51,773 nt of DNA from Verrucomicrobiaceae bacterium (GCA_027490195.1 JAIXYN010000078.1:1-51773), one strand, 5' to 3'; numbered from the stretch's first letter, positions 1 through 8,337 are shown. The notes: generated from the letters alone by a model not told the origin. Numbers and translations: made by a program.

Positions 1-61
1 AGTGCCGCGCGGCCTTCAACCGACGGACTTCCATTTCCTGGTGATCTCTTCTCTTGCTCAT
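1..61 (-). CDS. 5' end of a gene running off the left edge, possibly a transposase
   Basis: An ATG on the minus strand at 61-59 opens a frame that stays open to the window edge (20 codons, beginning MSKRRDHQEMEVRRLK). The short, basic, helical start resembles the N-terminal helix-turn-helix part of IS630-type transposases, but 20 residues are too few to prove this. No clear Shine-Dalgarno sequence is seen. It could equally be another DNA-binding protein. The neighbouring duplicated ileS fragment (483-599) shows that this end of the window has been rearranged. Confidence 0.3.
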   Translation of the reverse strand, partial: MSKRRDHQEMEVRRLKAARH

Positions 62-100
62 CCAGCCATTCTACAACAGTTCTCGACCTTTGTCAGCCTA

Positions 101-448
101 TTATGCAAGTCTCAATAAGTCCACCAAAGCCACAGTGTGCAAAGGATATCTCGAATAGACAACACCAGCGGCCAAGTCAGCCCGAGAGTAAAATACGACT
201 TTAGCCATCCATCCTAAAATGAGGATCAACATAAAAATGGCGCATACACACCAAACGGGCACTGCAAGCCACCACCATGTCCATTTCCCGATAGCCCATG
301 CCACCATAGCAAAAAGTGCGGCATAGCCGACAGCAACCCAATTCCCCTGTGAACATGCTATGAGACGGCTAAAGCTTGGAGTCAGCGCGCATGGATTCGT
401 CGAGACCCGATTTTCGGGTTCTGGATCAAAATTGACGTAATCGCTCAT
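101..448 (-). CDS. Small membrane protein of unknown function
   Basis: A 115-residue protein starting MSDYVNFDPEPENRV. The ATG at 448 is chosen because the in-frame extension upstream of it is only the out-of-frame reading of the ileS remnant at 483-599. Two hydrophobic segments follow a polar N-terminus, around residues 37-55 and 58-80, the second rich in Trp, Val and Ile (KWTWWWLAVPVW, then CAIFMLILILGW). The C-terminus is soluble and ends LVDLLRLA. No family is recognised. It is the last gene of a minus-strand run (ileS, two small genes, ileS remnant, this gene) and may be cotranscribed with them. Function unknown. Confidence 0.55.
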   Translation of the reverse strand: MSDYVNFDPEPENRVSTNPCALTPSFSRLIACSQGNWVAVGYAALFAMVAWAIGKWTWWWLAVPVWCVCAIFMLILILGWMAKVVFYSRADLAAGVVYSRYPLHTVALVDLLRLA

Positions 449-482
449 CGCTTTGGGAGGATTTATTTGAGTGTGTAGAAAC

Positions 483-599
483 TCATACCGCCTCCACAAA
501 CCTCCCGCAAAGCGTCGGGTGTTCGGAATTGGCTCCGATCTTCTTTTCCTGGCGGGCTTTTTCGATGGACTGCTGGATGACGCCACGGACCTTGAGCAT
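483..599 (-). pseudogene. Internally deleted second copy of the ileS 3' end (38-codon mini-frame)
   Basis: Reading on the minus strand from the ATG at 599, this encodes 38 residues that splice two separated parts of the IleRS C-terminus. VRGVIQQSIEKARQEKKIG matches the helix encoded around 1498-1560. The rest (EHPTLCGRFVEAV, then stop) matches the extreme C-terminus encoded at 1240-1291. About 200 bases between them are missing, including the first zinc-binding Cys pair. Bases 537-598 differ from the ileS bases 1498-1559 at only one position, so the duplication is recent. The frame is kept through the deletion joint and the stop falls at nearly the same place. It lies 23 bases after the small gene at 623-820. 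Whether the mini-peptide is made is unknown; remnant is the safest call. Confidence 0.8.
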
Positions 600-622
600 C
601 ACAGATTGTCGGCGCAGCACTT

Positions 623-820
623 TCATGCCGGCAGCAGAATATCGGCACGCTGGAGCATGGATTCAAACAGGGCCTTGAGCTGCTGCTTCTGTGAAACCAG
701 CGGGCGCTGGGGGTTCAGGGCGCGCTCGAGGGCCAAGCCTGTTTCCGGCTCAGTGAGACGGAGAAGACGGGAGCCGTTCTTCAGCTTGATCAGGGTGATC
801 TGGATGTTGTCGGCGTGCAT
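623..820 (-). CDS. Small hypothetical protein
   Basis: A 65-residue frame starting MHADNIQITLIKLKNG. A TTG six codons upstream (838) is an alternative start that would overlap the stop of the preceding gene by 14 bases; with the ATG the gap is 4 bases. Either way the two genes look translationally coupled. The sequence begins with a short beta-like segment (IQITLIKLKNGSRLLRL) and then a polar helix; no signal peptide or membrane segment. No family recognised. It sits between the gene at 825-1190 and the ileS remnant. Confidence 0.5.
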   Translation of the reverse strand: MHADNIQITLIKLKNGSRLLRLTEPETGLALERALNPQRPLVSQKQQLKALFESMLQRADILLPA

Positions 821-824
821 GGAA

Positions 825-1190
825 TCAAAGTTCGTCAAAACCGTGGAAACGCAACATGTGGTTCAGGGTGGCCGGGCTGGCGGGACCGAACTCGGCATGC
901 GCGGCATAGGCAGCGGCGTCAAAGTCGGCTTCGTTGAACTCCATGATGCTTTCCGGTGGATCATCGGAAGCCACGGCAGCAGCTTCGAGCACCTCATGAT
1001 AGAGTGTGACGGAAAGTTCTTTATCCGACATCCCGATCGCAAGTGTGATTTCAAACTCACGCCCGACAATAGAAGTGCGGGCGAGGGCCTCCCTGCCGAT
1101 GGCATCCATCATCGACTCCTCGCTCGCTTTGACGCTCAGAACGAGGAAGCCCCCAAGCAGTTCGAGGTGATCAAACTGATTGAGGTCCAT
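825..1190 (-). CDS. Hypothetical protein, acidic, alpha/beta
   Basis: A 121-residue protein starting MDLNQFDHLELLGGF at the ATG at 1190. It is acidic and lacks a signal peptide or membrane helix. A central stretch (MSDKELSVTLYHEVLEAAA) contains a YHEVLE helix that superficially recalls ImmA/IrrE-type metallopeptidase helices, but there is no HExxH, so no catalytic claim is made. It begins 49 bases after the ileS stop on the same strand and is followed directly by the 65-residue gene. Because an ileS 3' copy lies beyond the pair, the two genes may have arrived together by insertion at the ileS 3' end. Function unknown. Confidence 0.6.
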   Translation of the reverse strand: MDLNQFDHLELLGGFLVLSVKASEESMMDAIGREALARTSIVGREFEITLAIGMSDKELSVTLYHEVLEAAAVASDDPPESIMEFNEADFDAAAYAAHAEFGPASPATLNHMLRFHGFDEL

Positions 1191-1239
1191 CTTGAAAAGC
1201 GGGTTTTAAGGGGGGAGTGGATCTGAACGCCACTCGAAC

Positions 1240-4014
1240 CTACGAGACCGCCTCCACACACCGGCCGCACAGTGTCGGGTGCTCTGCATTCGCTCCCACA
1301 TCCGGCAGATACTTCCAGCACCGGCCGCATTTGCAGTGGGTGGACTCTTGCACGACGGCGGAGAGATCGCCACCGCGGGTGATTTTGAGGTCGCTGAGGA
1401 TGAGGAATTCGTGGAGGGTGGCAGGCTCGGTGAAGACGGGATGATCAAAACCTTCGGCGGGGAGCGTGAGGGCAACGGTGGCTTCGAGGTTGGAGCCGAT
1501 CTTCTTTTCCTGGCGGGCTTTTTCGATGGCCTGCTGGATGACGCCACGGACCTTGAGCAGTTCGTTCACCGCGAGCGTGGCATCGCTGCCGGGGAAGGCA
1601 GGATTGGGCTGCGGGAAGACTTCCATGTGCACGCTGTCGGTGTGGCCGAGGTGCTCCCAGGCTTCGTCCGCCGTGAAGGCGAGCATGGGGGCGAGGAGGC
1701 GGCACAGCGTCTCAGTGATCTCGCGGATGGCGGCCTGCGTGGCGAGGCGACGCGGGCTGGTGGCGGCGTCGCAGTACATCCGGTCCTTGGTGATGTCGAT
1801 GTAGAGGGAGCTGAGGTCGCCGGTGATGAAGCTATTGATGACGCTGAAGACCTTGCGGAAGTCGTAGTGCGCGTAGGCGTCCACACACTCCTTGGTCACG
1901 ACGTGCAGGCGCTCCAGGATCCAGCGATCAACTAGGGTGTATTGTGGTGCAACCGTCTCGGTTGCAGACTGCAAGCGGGACGCTTGCTCTACTTTCTCCC
2001 CACTCAGGTTCCCCAGCAGCACGCGCAGAGTGTTGCGGATGCGGCGGTAGTTTTCACTGTTCTGCTTGAAGAGGTCTTCGGAGAACGGGACTTCGTTTTG
2101 ATAGTCCACACTGGCCACCCAGAGGCGCACCATGTCGGCGCCGTAGGTGTTGTAGTAGTGGTCGGCGGTCATGGGCTTGGCGCTCTTGCCCGCGCCCTGG
2201 TCGCTCTTGCTGATCTTCTTGCCGCTGGTGTCCACCACGAAGCCGTGGGTGATGACGGCCTTATATGGCGCGTGCCCACGTGCAATGATGCTCATCATGA
2301 GGCTGCTCTGGAACCAGCCGCGATGCTGGTCGGTGGCCTCGATGTAGAGATCAGCCGGAGCGTGGAGTTCGGGGTGGCGGTCCAGCACGCTGAAGTGCGA
2401 GCAGCCGGAGTCGATCCAGACGTCGAGCGTGTCATTGCCACGCTTCGTGCCCGCAGGCAGGCCGACTTCCTCAGCCCACCACGCGTCGTCTTTTTCAAAC
2501 CAGAGATTGCTGCCGTGCAGCTCGATGATGGCGGCAACTTTGGTGATGACCTCAGGCTGCATGATGATCTCGCCACTGGCGGAGTAGAACACGGGAAGCG
2601 GCACGCCCCAAGTGCGCTGGCGGCTGATGCACCAGTCCGGACGGCTTTCCACCGTGCCGTAGATGCGGTTGCGCCCCCAGGCGGGCATCCAGTGGACGGT
2701 GTCGATTTCGTAAAGAGCCTTGGCGCGGATGTCGTCGATCTTGATGAAAAACTGCTCCACCGCGCGGTAGATGATCGGCGTCTTGGAGCGCCAGCAGTGC
2801 GGGTACTGATGCACGTACTTCTCGTTGCCGAGGAGCGCGCCTTTTTCTTCCAGCAACGCGACGATGCCGTCATTGCTCTGGAACACATGCTTGCCCACGA
2901 ACTCGGGCAGTCCGCACTCAGCGGTGTACTTGCCATCGGGATCGACAGGCGAAAGGATGTCCAAACCATGCTCGCGTCCGGCCTGGTAATCGTCCGCACC
3001 GTGACCGGGGGCGATGTGCACTGCTCCAGTGCCGGTGTCGTCAGTCACGAACAGAGTATTGATGACCTTCGAGGTGCGCGGGAGGAAGGGATGCTGCGCG
3101 TCGAGGCCATTGAGCGCGGCGCCTTTGATCTCATCGTTGGCGTGTTCGGTGTTGAGCTTGTAGCCGGTGGCCAACTGGAAGGCTTCGATACGTGACTTGG
3201 CGATGACGAGTTTCTCCACCCGGTCGCTGTCATGCGTGAAGGTGCCGCTGACGTAGTCAAACGTGGGGTGCAGCGCGATGGCGAGGTTGGCAGGCAGCGT
3301 CCACGGCGTGGTGGTCCAGATGACGAGGGATGCGCCATCACAGCCGGGCGGCGGATTCACCAGCGCAAACTTCACGTACACCGCAGGGGAGGTCTTCTCC
3401 TTGTACTCCACCTCGGCCTCGGCCAGAGCGGTCTGCGCGCCGTAGCTCCACAGCACAGGGCGCTTCATGCGATAGACGAGCTTCTGCTCCACGGCCTTGC
3501 CAAAGGTGCGCAGGATGCCGGACTCGTAGCCGGGATCGAGCGTGAGGTAGGGATTGTCCCAGTCGCCGAAGACGCCGAGGCGCTTGAAGCTGTTGCGCTG
3601 GATGTCAATGTACTTGCGTGCCTCGGCTTCAGAGCGCTGGCGCACCTCAACCGGGGTGAGACCGGCGGCGGATTTGACGACCTTGAATTCGATGGGCAGC
3701 CCGTGGCAGTCCCAGCCGGGGATGAAGGGCGTGTGAAAGCCCGCCATCGTCTTCGACTTCACGATGAGGTCCTTGAGGATCTTGTTCAGCGCGGTGCCCA
3801 TGTGCACATCGCCATTCGCAAACGGCGGGCCGTCATGCAGGATGAAGGTGGGCTTGCCTTTCGACTGCGCCACGATGCGCTGGTAGAGCTTCCCCTCCTG
3901 CCACTTCGCCAGGCGCTGCGGTTCCCGCGCGACGAGATCGGCCTTCATGGGAAAGTCGGTCTTCGGCAGCAGGACGGTGTCTTTGTAGTTCTTGGCAGTG
4001 TCAGGGGCGCTCAT
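1240..4014 (-). CDS. ileS: Isoleucine--tRNA ligase (IleRS)
   Basis: Cytoplasmic class I aminoacyl-tRNA synthetase that charges tRNA-Ile with isoleucine. The 924 residues are close to the usual length of bacterial IleRS. The HIGH-type motif reads HMGT (residues 71-74, after GPPFANGD). The KMSKS-type loop reads KISKS. The editing (CP1) domain contains TWTTTPWTLPANLAI-like sequence (here IWTTTPWTLPANLAI). The C-terminus carries the zinc site as two Cys pairs (CKCGRC, then CGRC) and ends VEAVS. An in-frame palindromic insertion encodes about 13-16 extra residues (QASRLQSATETVAP) just before the anticodon-binding domain starting VDRWILERL; see 1949-1987. No T-box leader is apparent upstream. A partial copy of its 3' end lies at 483-599. 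Confidence 0.97.
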   Translation of the reverse strand: MSAPDTAKNYKDTVLLPKTDFPMKADLVAREPQRLAKWQEGKLYQRIVAQSKGKPTFILHDGPPFANGDVHMGTALNKILKDLIVKSKTMAGFHTPFIPGWDCHGLPIEFKVVKSAAGLTPVEVRQRSEAEARKYIDIQRNSFKRLGVFGDWDNPYLTLDPGYESGILRTFGKAVEQKLVYRMKRPVLWSYGAQTALAEAEVEYKEKTSPAVYVKFALVNPPPGCDGASLVIWTTTPWTLPANLAIALHPTFDYVSGTFTHDSDRVEKLVIAKSRIEAFQLATGYKLNTEHANDEIKGAALNGLDAQHPFLPRTSKVINTLFVTDDTGTGAVHIAPGHGADDYQAGREHGLDILSPVDPDGKYTAECGLPEFVGKHVFQSNDGIVALLEEKGALLGNEKYVHQYPHCWRSKTPIIYRAVEQFFIKIDDIRAKALYEIDTVHWMPAWGRNRIYGTVESRPDWCISRQRTWGVPLPVFYSASGEIIMQPEVITKVAAIIELHGSNLWFEKDDAWWAEEVGLPAGTKRGNDTLDVWIDSGCSHFSVLDRHPELHAPADLYIEATDQHRGWFQSSLMMSIIARGHAPYKAVITHGFVVDTSGKKISKSDQGAGKSAKPMTADHYYNTYGADMVRLWVASVDYQNEVPFSEDLFKQNSENYRRIRNTLRVLLGNLSGEKVEQASRLQSATETVAPQYTLVDRWILERLHVVTKECVDAYAHYDFRKVFSVINSFITGDLSSLYIDITKDRMYCDAATSPRRLATQAAIREITETLCRLLAPMLAFTADEAWEHLGHTDSVHMEVFPQPNPAFPGSDATLAVNELLKVRGVIQQAIEKARQEKKIGSNLEATVALTLPAEGFDHPVFTEPATLHEFLILSDLKITRGGDLSAVVQESTHCKCGRCWKYLPDVGANAEHPTLCGRCVEAVS
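1949..1987. repeat. Double-hairpin palindromic element inside ileS
   Basis: Two perfect 7-bp inverted repeats lie next to each other. GCAACCG (1949-1955) pairs with CGGTTGC (1959-1965) across a 3-base loop, and GCAAGCG (1971-1977) pairs with CGCTTGC (1981-1987) across a 3-base loop, with 5 bases between the hairpins. The element is read in frame by ileS on the minus strand, giving roughly ASRLQSATETV, in the linker between the catalytic and anticodon-binding domains. It does not interrupt the gene. It resembles a REP-type element or a Rickettsia-type in-frame palindromic element in behaviour; relation to any named family is not established. Confidence 0.8.
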
Positions 4015-4084
4015 GGTTCGGGAAAAGGAGCGCGAACCCTAGCAAGATGGGGGCGCGTGGCAAGGACGGAGGGCGGGGGGAGAA

Positions 4085-4118
4085 GTTTCAGGTTGGGAGG
4101 AAGTGCCATACCTGAAAC
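4085..4118. promoter_or_regulatory. Inverted repeat in the ileS / nucleotidyltransferase intergenic region
   Basis: GTTTCAGGT (4085-4093) and ACCTGAAAC (4110-4118) form a perfect 9-bp inverted repeat with a 16-base loop. It lies between the divergent ileS (starts 4014) and the nucleotidyltransferase gene (starts 4206). It could be an operator or an mRNA hairpin in the ileS leader. No T-run follows it, so it is not a standard terminator. The rest of 4015-4205 shows no clear promoter. Confidence 0.4.
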
Positions 4119-4205
4119 GAAAGTCGGCATGCCCAGATATGGAATAAGAAACACCTAAAATCAGGATGCCCGGTCTCTGACTACGTGGTAAGCCAGAAAC
4201 AATCG

Positions 4206-4703
4206 ATGGAAAAGACCCTGCAAATTCTCAATGCCTTGGAACGCGATGGCGTGCTGGGGCGCTACGCAATTGGCGGAGCCATGGGGGCCACGTTTTATGT
4301 CGAGCCGCTTCTGACTTTTGATTTGGATGTCTTCATCCTGCTTCCTCAGAGCGACTCAGGACTGATCACACTTTCTCCCCTGTATGAGGCCCTGCGAGCG
4401 CGGGGCTACCAAGAGGACGCAGAGTGCGTGCTAATCGAAGGCGTGCCCGTGCAGTTTCTGCCAGCCTACAATGCTTTGCTGGAAGAGGCGCTAAAGGAGG
4501 CACAGGAAACCCTGTATGAAGAAACGCCAGCGCGCGTTTTGCGAGCCGAACACTTGATTGCCATTTGCGTGCAGACAGGGCGTGATAAAGACCGGCAGCG
4601 TGTCCGCACCTTCATGGAGCAGGCGTCGTTGAATCGGTCGCTTCTGACAGATATCTTGCAAAGACACGGTTTGGAGGCGAAATTCCAGCTATGGATTCAA
4701 TGA
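4206..4703 (+). CDS. Nucleotidyltransferase-fold protein (AbiEii/DUF6036-like)
   Basis: A 165-residue protein with a minimal nucleotidyltransferase core: a glycine-rich start (YAIGGAMGATFY), then a strand with an acidic pair (LLTFDLDVFILLP, DLD), then DECVLIEG-like strand text (here DAECVLIEGVPVQFLP). This arrangement matches the AbiEii/DUF6036 branch, whose members can add nucleotides to RNA and act as toxins. ATG at 4206 is chosen; an in-frame GTG at 4185 would add seven residues. The stop overlaps the ATG of the next gene in an ATGA, a typical coupled pair. It may be a type IV-like toxin-antitoxin module, but activity is inferred only from the fold. Confidence 0.7.
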   Translation: MEKTLQILNALERDGVLGRYAIGGAMGATFYVEPLLTFDLDVFILLPQSDSGLITLSPLYEALRARGYQEDAECVLIEGVPVQFLPAYNALLEEALKEAQETLYEETPARVLRAEHLIAICVQTGRDKDRQRVRTFMEQASLNRSLLTDILQRHGLEAKFQLWIQ

Positions 4704-4888
4704 GCGCGGAGATGAACCGTATTATCGGCGCAAAAGATCAGCGCAGGCATCGTCTTGCTGCCATGACTTTCCCCGAAAAGGTCCGCGCCGTCGTCAAATT
4801 GCAGGAAATGACCGCCCCACTGCTACGCAAACAAGGCCGTCAGGTCCGCGTGTGGACGATGGATAGGTCGATTCTGCCTCGGGCCTGA
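4700..4888 (+). CDS. Small partner protein of the nucleotidyltransferase
   Basis: A 62-residue basic protein starting MSAEMNRIIGAKDQRR, overlapping the upstream stop by four bases (ATGA). An ATG three codons earlier (4691) is a possible alternative start. The body (LAAMTFPEKVRAVVKLQEM) is a single helix-rich stretch without a membrane segment. Small proteins with an F-x-E-K-V/I-x-x-V/L-x-K-L pattern are commonly seen beside nucleotidyltransferases of this type, so it is likely an accessory or antidote protein. No direct functional evidence. Confidence 0.6.
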   Translation: MSAEMNRIIGAKDQRRHRLAAMTFPEKVRAVVKLQEMTAPLLRKQGRQVRVWTMDRSILPRA

Positions 4889-4981
4889 GTGCTCCAAGTC
4901 CGGCTAAGATTCGGGATGAGACAATTCCCGCCCACAACACGCATTTGCCCTCCCGTCCGCATGGCGTATCGCTCAGGAACC

Positions 4982-7507
4982 ATGTTCCTGACCCGTTCTC
5001 TGTTTTTCGCAGTCACCGCAGCCGCACTCACGACCACTCATGCCTTGGAGGTAAAGATCTCCCCTGCCCTCACACTGCCTCAGGCGCTCGAACAAGTGCG
5101 CGCCGCCCGCAAAGGCGGCGACAACTCCCCAGCGACGATTCTTCTCCCCGAGGGCACCACCGAACTGACGCAGCCGATTCAGCTCGACGCGGAGGATTCC
5201 AATCTCACCATCTCCGGCCCAAAGAGCACACTCATCGGCGCCCCACTCGTCACCGGCTGGCAGCCGCACGAGGGTAAGATCGTGAAGGCAGATGTCTCCA
5301 AGCTGCTCCCGAAAGGTTTCATCCCAAAACAACTCCTCAGCAACGGCGAGCGGCAGATCCTGGCGCGCTACCCGAACTTCGATGCCAAAGATCCCCTCTA
5401 CGGCGGCTGGGCCTTCGTGGCCGAATTCCCGCCTGCAGGTGCTCCCGAAGGCCACCTGTGGAAATGCACGCTCTATGTGAAGCCCGAGGACGTGCGCACG
5501 TGGTCGCACCCTGAGGACGTGGAACTCGACATCTTCGCGCAATACGGCTGGTGGAATTTCATCGAGCCCGTGGCCTCGCTCGATCCGCAAACACGCATGC
5601 TCACGCTGAAGAAGGACTGCGGCTATGATCTGCATCCGCACAACCGCTATCATTTTCAGAATGCCCTCGAAGAACTCGACGCACCCGGCGAGTGGTTTTA
5701 CGACAAGCACAACGGCACGCTCTACTTCTGGCCGCTTGAAGGTGAGACAGGAACATCCGACGTCCGCATCCCCACGCTCGACAGGTTCTTCAATGTGAAG
5801 CCCGGCGCGAAGAAGATCACTCTTCGCGGCCTCACACTCACTGGCTGCCATGGCTCTGCGATCACTTTTGAGCGTGCGGAGGATTGCCTCGTTGAACGCT
5901 GTGTCATCACGCAGGTGGGTGCCTTCAATGGCAGCGGCATTGGCGTGAGCGAGGGCAAGAGCGTGCGCCTCTCACACAATGAGATCAGCTACACCGGCAG
6001 CAACGGCATCAGCCTCAGTGGAGGTGATCGCAAAACACTCACCGGGCCGGGGCACATCGCGGAGGACAACCACATTCACCACATGGGCGTCTTTAACAAG
6101 AACGCCTGCGGCATCAGCATGTATGGTGTGGACAACACCGCTGCGCACAACCACATCCACGACGGCCCGCGCATGGGCGTGCAGATGAGCGGAAACAACC
6201 TCATCGTGGAGTACAATCACCTGCACCACCTCTGCCTCGAAACCCAGGACGGCGGCGCCATCTACACCGGCGGGCGGGATTGGATCAGCAGCCGCGGCAG
6301 CAAATGGCGCTACAATTTGATCCACGACGTCATCGGCTGCGGCCAGGAATCCGGCGGCCTCAAGCACCCGTGGTTCACCTTTGGCCTCTATCCGGACGAC
6401 AACAGCGGCGGCATCGACATCATCGGCAACATTGTCTATCGCGTGGCTCACACGCCCATCCACATGCACAACTCACGCGACTGCATCGTGGAGAACAACA
6501 TCTTCGCCCTCGGCGGCAAGTTTCAGTTCGACCTCCACGGCTGGACGAAGGACCAGCGGTTCTACACGAGCCACATCAATGAGATGATCAAAGGCTACGA
6601 ATCCGTGGCTGGTCAGCTCGCCTGGACCAGCATGCGCAACATGGACCTGCATCCCAAGGACGCCATCCGCGAAGACGGCACCATGATGAGCGGCAACAGC
6701 TTCCAGCATAACATCATGTTTGGCGACACCCCCGGCGTGAAATACGGAGACATCCGCAATGCCACGCCCAAATGGAACACTATCGACCACAACATCGCCT
6801 GGAACAGCGGCCACCCCATCGTCACCGGCATCAATCAAGTCGGCCCGGACAAAGGCGTACCGCTCGCCACCGAGAACTTTGACACCGTCGCACCTGGCAA
6901 AACACCTCCAGGCTGGGGCTTCAATCACCGCCCCAACAAAGACGTGCAACTCGTTGCCGTTGATGGCGCTCTGCGCGTGGACTGCGCTCTGGGCACCGAT
7001 CCCAAAAACCCCAAGAGCGTCTTCCACAGCCCCGATTTGCCGATCAAGCCCGGTGCCGCGTATCGCGTGAAGCTCCGCGTCAGATCCAGCGAACCCACCG
7101 CGAAGATCAGCCTCGCCTTTGCCTCCTTCAAAAACGGCGCAGGCTACTGGCAGGCCGGCAGCACCAGCATCACCGTCACCAGCGAATGGAAGGAAGTCGA
7201 AGCCACCGGCCGCATGCCTCGTGAAAACGAGTCCACATGGAAACCCTGGATGACCGCCTTCTGGCTCCGCGTCGATTGCCACGAACCCAAAGGCCAGGTC
7301 TTCTTCGACGACGTCCGCATCACCGAAGCCGAACCCCTCGACGAATGGGCCGCCTGGCAAAACGCCGGATGGGACAAGCACAGCATGGTTGCTGATCCGT
7401 TGTTCATCGACTGGAAGAACGACGACTTCCGGCTGAAGCCGGAGTCACCTGCGTTTAAGCTGGGATTCAAAGCGATACCGGTGGAGGAGATTGGCATCCG
7501 AATATAA
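4982..7507 (+). CDS. Secreted right-handed beta-helix protein with a C-terminal carbohydrate-binding-like insert
   Basis: An 841-residue exported protein. ATG at 4982 is chosen because it starts a clean signal peptide (MFLTRSLFFAVTAAALTTTHA). In-frame codons upstream back to 4889 read as non-protein-like sequence. After a pectate-lyase-like start (ATILLPEGTTEL) come repeated beta-helix rungs with N/H-rich turns (NGISLSGG, HIHHMGVFNKNACGISMYG, NHIHDG), typical of parallel beta-helix polysaccharide lyases and hydrolases. Residues about 640-790 resemble a jelly-roll carbohydrate-binding module (SLAFASFKNGAGYW, then VFFDDVRIT) placed before the last rung. Probably acts on extracellular polysaccharide; catalytic residues cannot be named. 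Monocistronic by spacing. Confidence 0.85.
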   Translation: MFLTRSLFFAVTAAALTTTHALEVKISPALTLPQALEQVRAARKGGDNSPATILLPEGTTELTQPIQLDAEDSNLTISGPKSTLIGAPLVTGWQPHEGKIVKADVSKLLPKGFIPKQLLSNGERQILARYPNFDAKDPLYGGWAFVAEFPPAGAPEGHLWKCTLYVKPEDVRTWSHPEDVELDIFAQYGWWNFIEPVASLDPQTRMLTLKKDCGYDLHPHNRYHFQNALEELDAPGEWFYDKHNGTLYFWPLEGETGTSDVRIPTLDRFFNVKPGAKKITLRGLTLTGCHGSAITFERAEDCLVERCVITQVGAFNGSGIGVSEGKSVRLSHNEISYTGSNGISLSGGDRKTLTGPGHIAEDNHIHHMGVFNKNACGISMYGVDNTAAHNHIHDGPRMGVQMSGNNLIVEYNHLHHLCLETQDGGAIYTGGRDWISSRGSKWRYNLIHDVIGCGQESGGLKHPWFTFGLYPDDNSGGIDIIGNIVYRVAHTPIHMHNSRDCIVENNIFALGGKFQFDLHGWTKDQRFYTSHINEMIKGYESVAGQLAWTSMRNMDLHPKDAIREDGTMMSGNSFQHNIMFGDTPGVKYGDIRNATPKWNTIDHNIAWNSGHPIVTGINQVGPDKGVPLATENFDTVAPGKTPPGWGFNHRPNKDVQLVAVDGALRVDCALGTDPKNPKSVFHSPDLPIKPGAAYRVKLRVRSSEPTAKISLAFASFKNGAGYWQAGSTSITVTSEWKEVEATGRMPRENESTWKPWMTAFWLRVDCHEPKGQVFFDDVRITEAEPLDEWAAWQNAGWDKHSMVADPLFIDWKNDDFRLKPESPAFKLGFKAIPVEEIGIRI

Positions 7508-7543
7508 CGAAACTTGGGAGCACTCTGGGTGCAGCCATCTACT

Positions 7544-8317
7544 TCAGAAACTCAGGTCGAATTTGAGTTTTGGTGCCATCTGGTGCACCGCCTCGATCAG
7601 CTTGTTCTGGTCATTGGCAGTCTTGCCGTCCGTCAATTCGATATTGCTCAGACTCACCCTGCGTAAATGCGCGCGACCAGCACTAACTGCCTGAATGATG
7701 GCAGATGATGTCAGGCTCGTGGAGGAAATATGCAAATCTTCCAACACGGGACAGGAAGTCAGCAGCACGAGTCCTTTGTCACTGACGCGAGAGTACGACA
7801 TGTCGATGCTGCGAAGTTTTGGCATCGACGGAAACCTTTCACCTGTCAGATCATTCGGCACCATCGCGAGGGTCTCTATGGAGTGCCATTTTGCCAGCAC
7901 AGGCAGGATGCGATCATCCACCTCGACATTGAAAATCATCAGCGACTTTAAGTGAGGCTGGTCGCCACAATGAAAGAGCAGATGGTGAATCTCATCCGCC
8001 GCTCCAGCACCGATAGAAAGTGTTTCCAATCTGCCAAAATGGCAAAGAAGACCGCCCAAGGCAGCAGCATCCTTCATTGGGTAGTCAATATGGACCTTGC
8101 CCAAATAGGCCCCCGGCCAAAGCCGTGCCAGATAAGGCTGATCCTCCGCCCAAGAGGGCACGCGCCATTGAACTTGCAGTCCTGCAGCACATTCCTTTTC
8201 CAGTGTCGCCAGAGCCCTGCCACGCTCTAGAATCCACTGGCAAGCTAGGAAACCCAGCGTCAGCATCATGGCGGCTGCTGTGGCCCAGAGCATCCGCTTC
8301 TTGGTGAGAGTGGGCAT
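7544..8317 (-). CDS. Membrane-anchored leucine-rich-repeat-like protein
   Basis: A 257-residue protein starting MPTLTKKRMLWATAAAM at the ATG at 8317. In-frame GTG and TTG codons slightly upstream are less likely starts. A single N-terminal transmembrane or uncleaved signal segment (about residues 9-27) is followed by irregular LRR-type units (LETLSIGAG, LKSLMIFNVEVDD, LRSIDMSYSRVSDKGL, LEDLHISSTSLT), as in ribonuclease-inhibitor-like LRRs of Planctomycetes and Verrucomicrobia. It probably mediates a protein interaction outside the cytoplasmic membrane. It is the third gene of a tight minus-strand group (8753 to 7544). Its stop faces that of the beta-helix gene; no strong terminator is visible between them. 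Confidence 0.75.
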   Translation of the reverse strand: MPTLTKKRMLWATAAAMMLTLGFLACQWILERGRALATLEKECAAGLQVQWRVPSWAEDQPYLARLWPGAYLGKVHIDYPMKDAAALGGLLCHFGRLETLSIGAGAADEIHHLLFHCGDQPHLKSLMIFNVEVDDRILPVLAKWHSIETLAMVPNDLTGERFPSMPKLRSIDMSYSRVSDKGLVLLTSCPVLEDLHISSTSLTSSAIIQAVSAGRAHLRRVSLSNIELTDGKTANDQNKLIEAVHQMAPKLKFDLSF

Positions 8318-8337
8318 GCGTGGTGAAAATGAAAAAT

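Noticed and set aside
1942..3195. Long plus-strand frame (417 codons) opposite ileS
   Set aside because: It is antisense to a clear IleRS and has no domain; GC-rich codon bias opens the opposite strand.
3900..4184. T-box riboswitch upstream of ileS
   Set aside because: The conserved T-box sequence and a terminator hairpin with a T-run are not seen on the minus strand; only a 9-bp inverted repeat is present.
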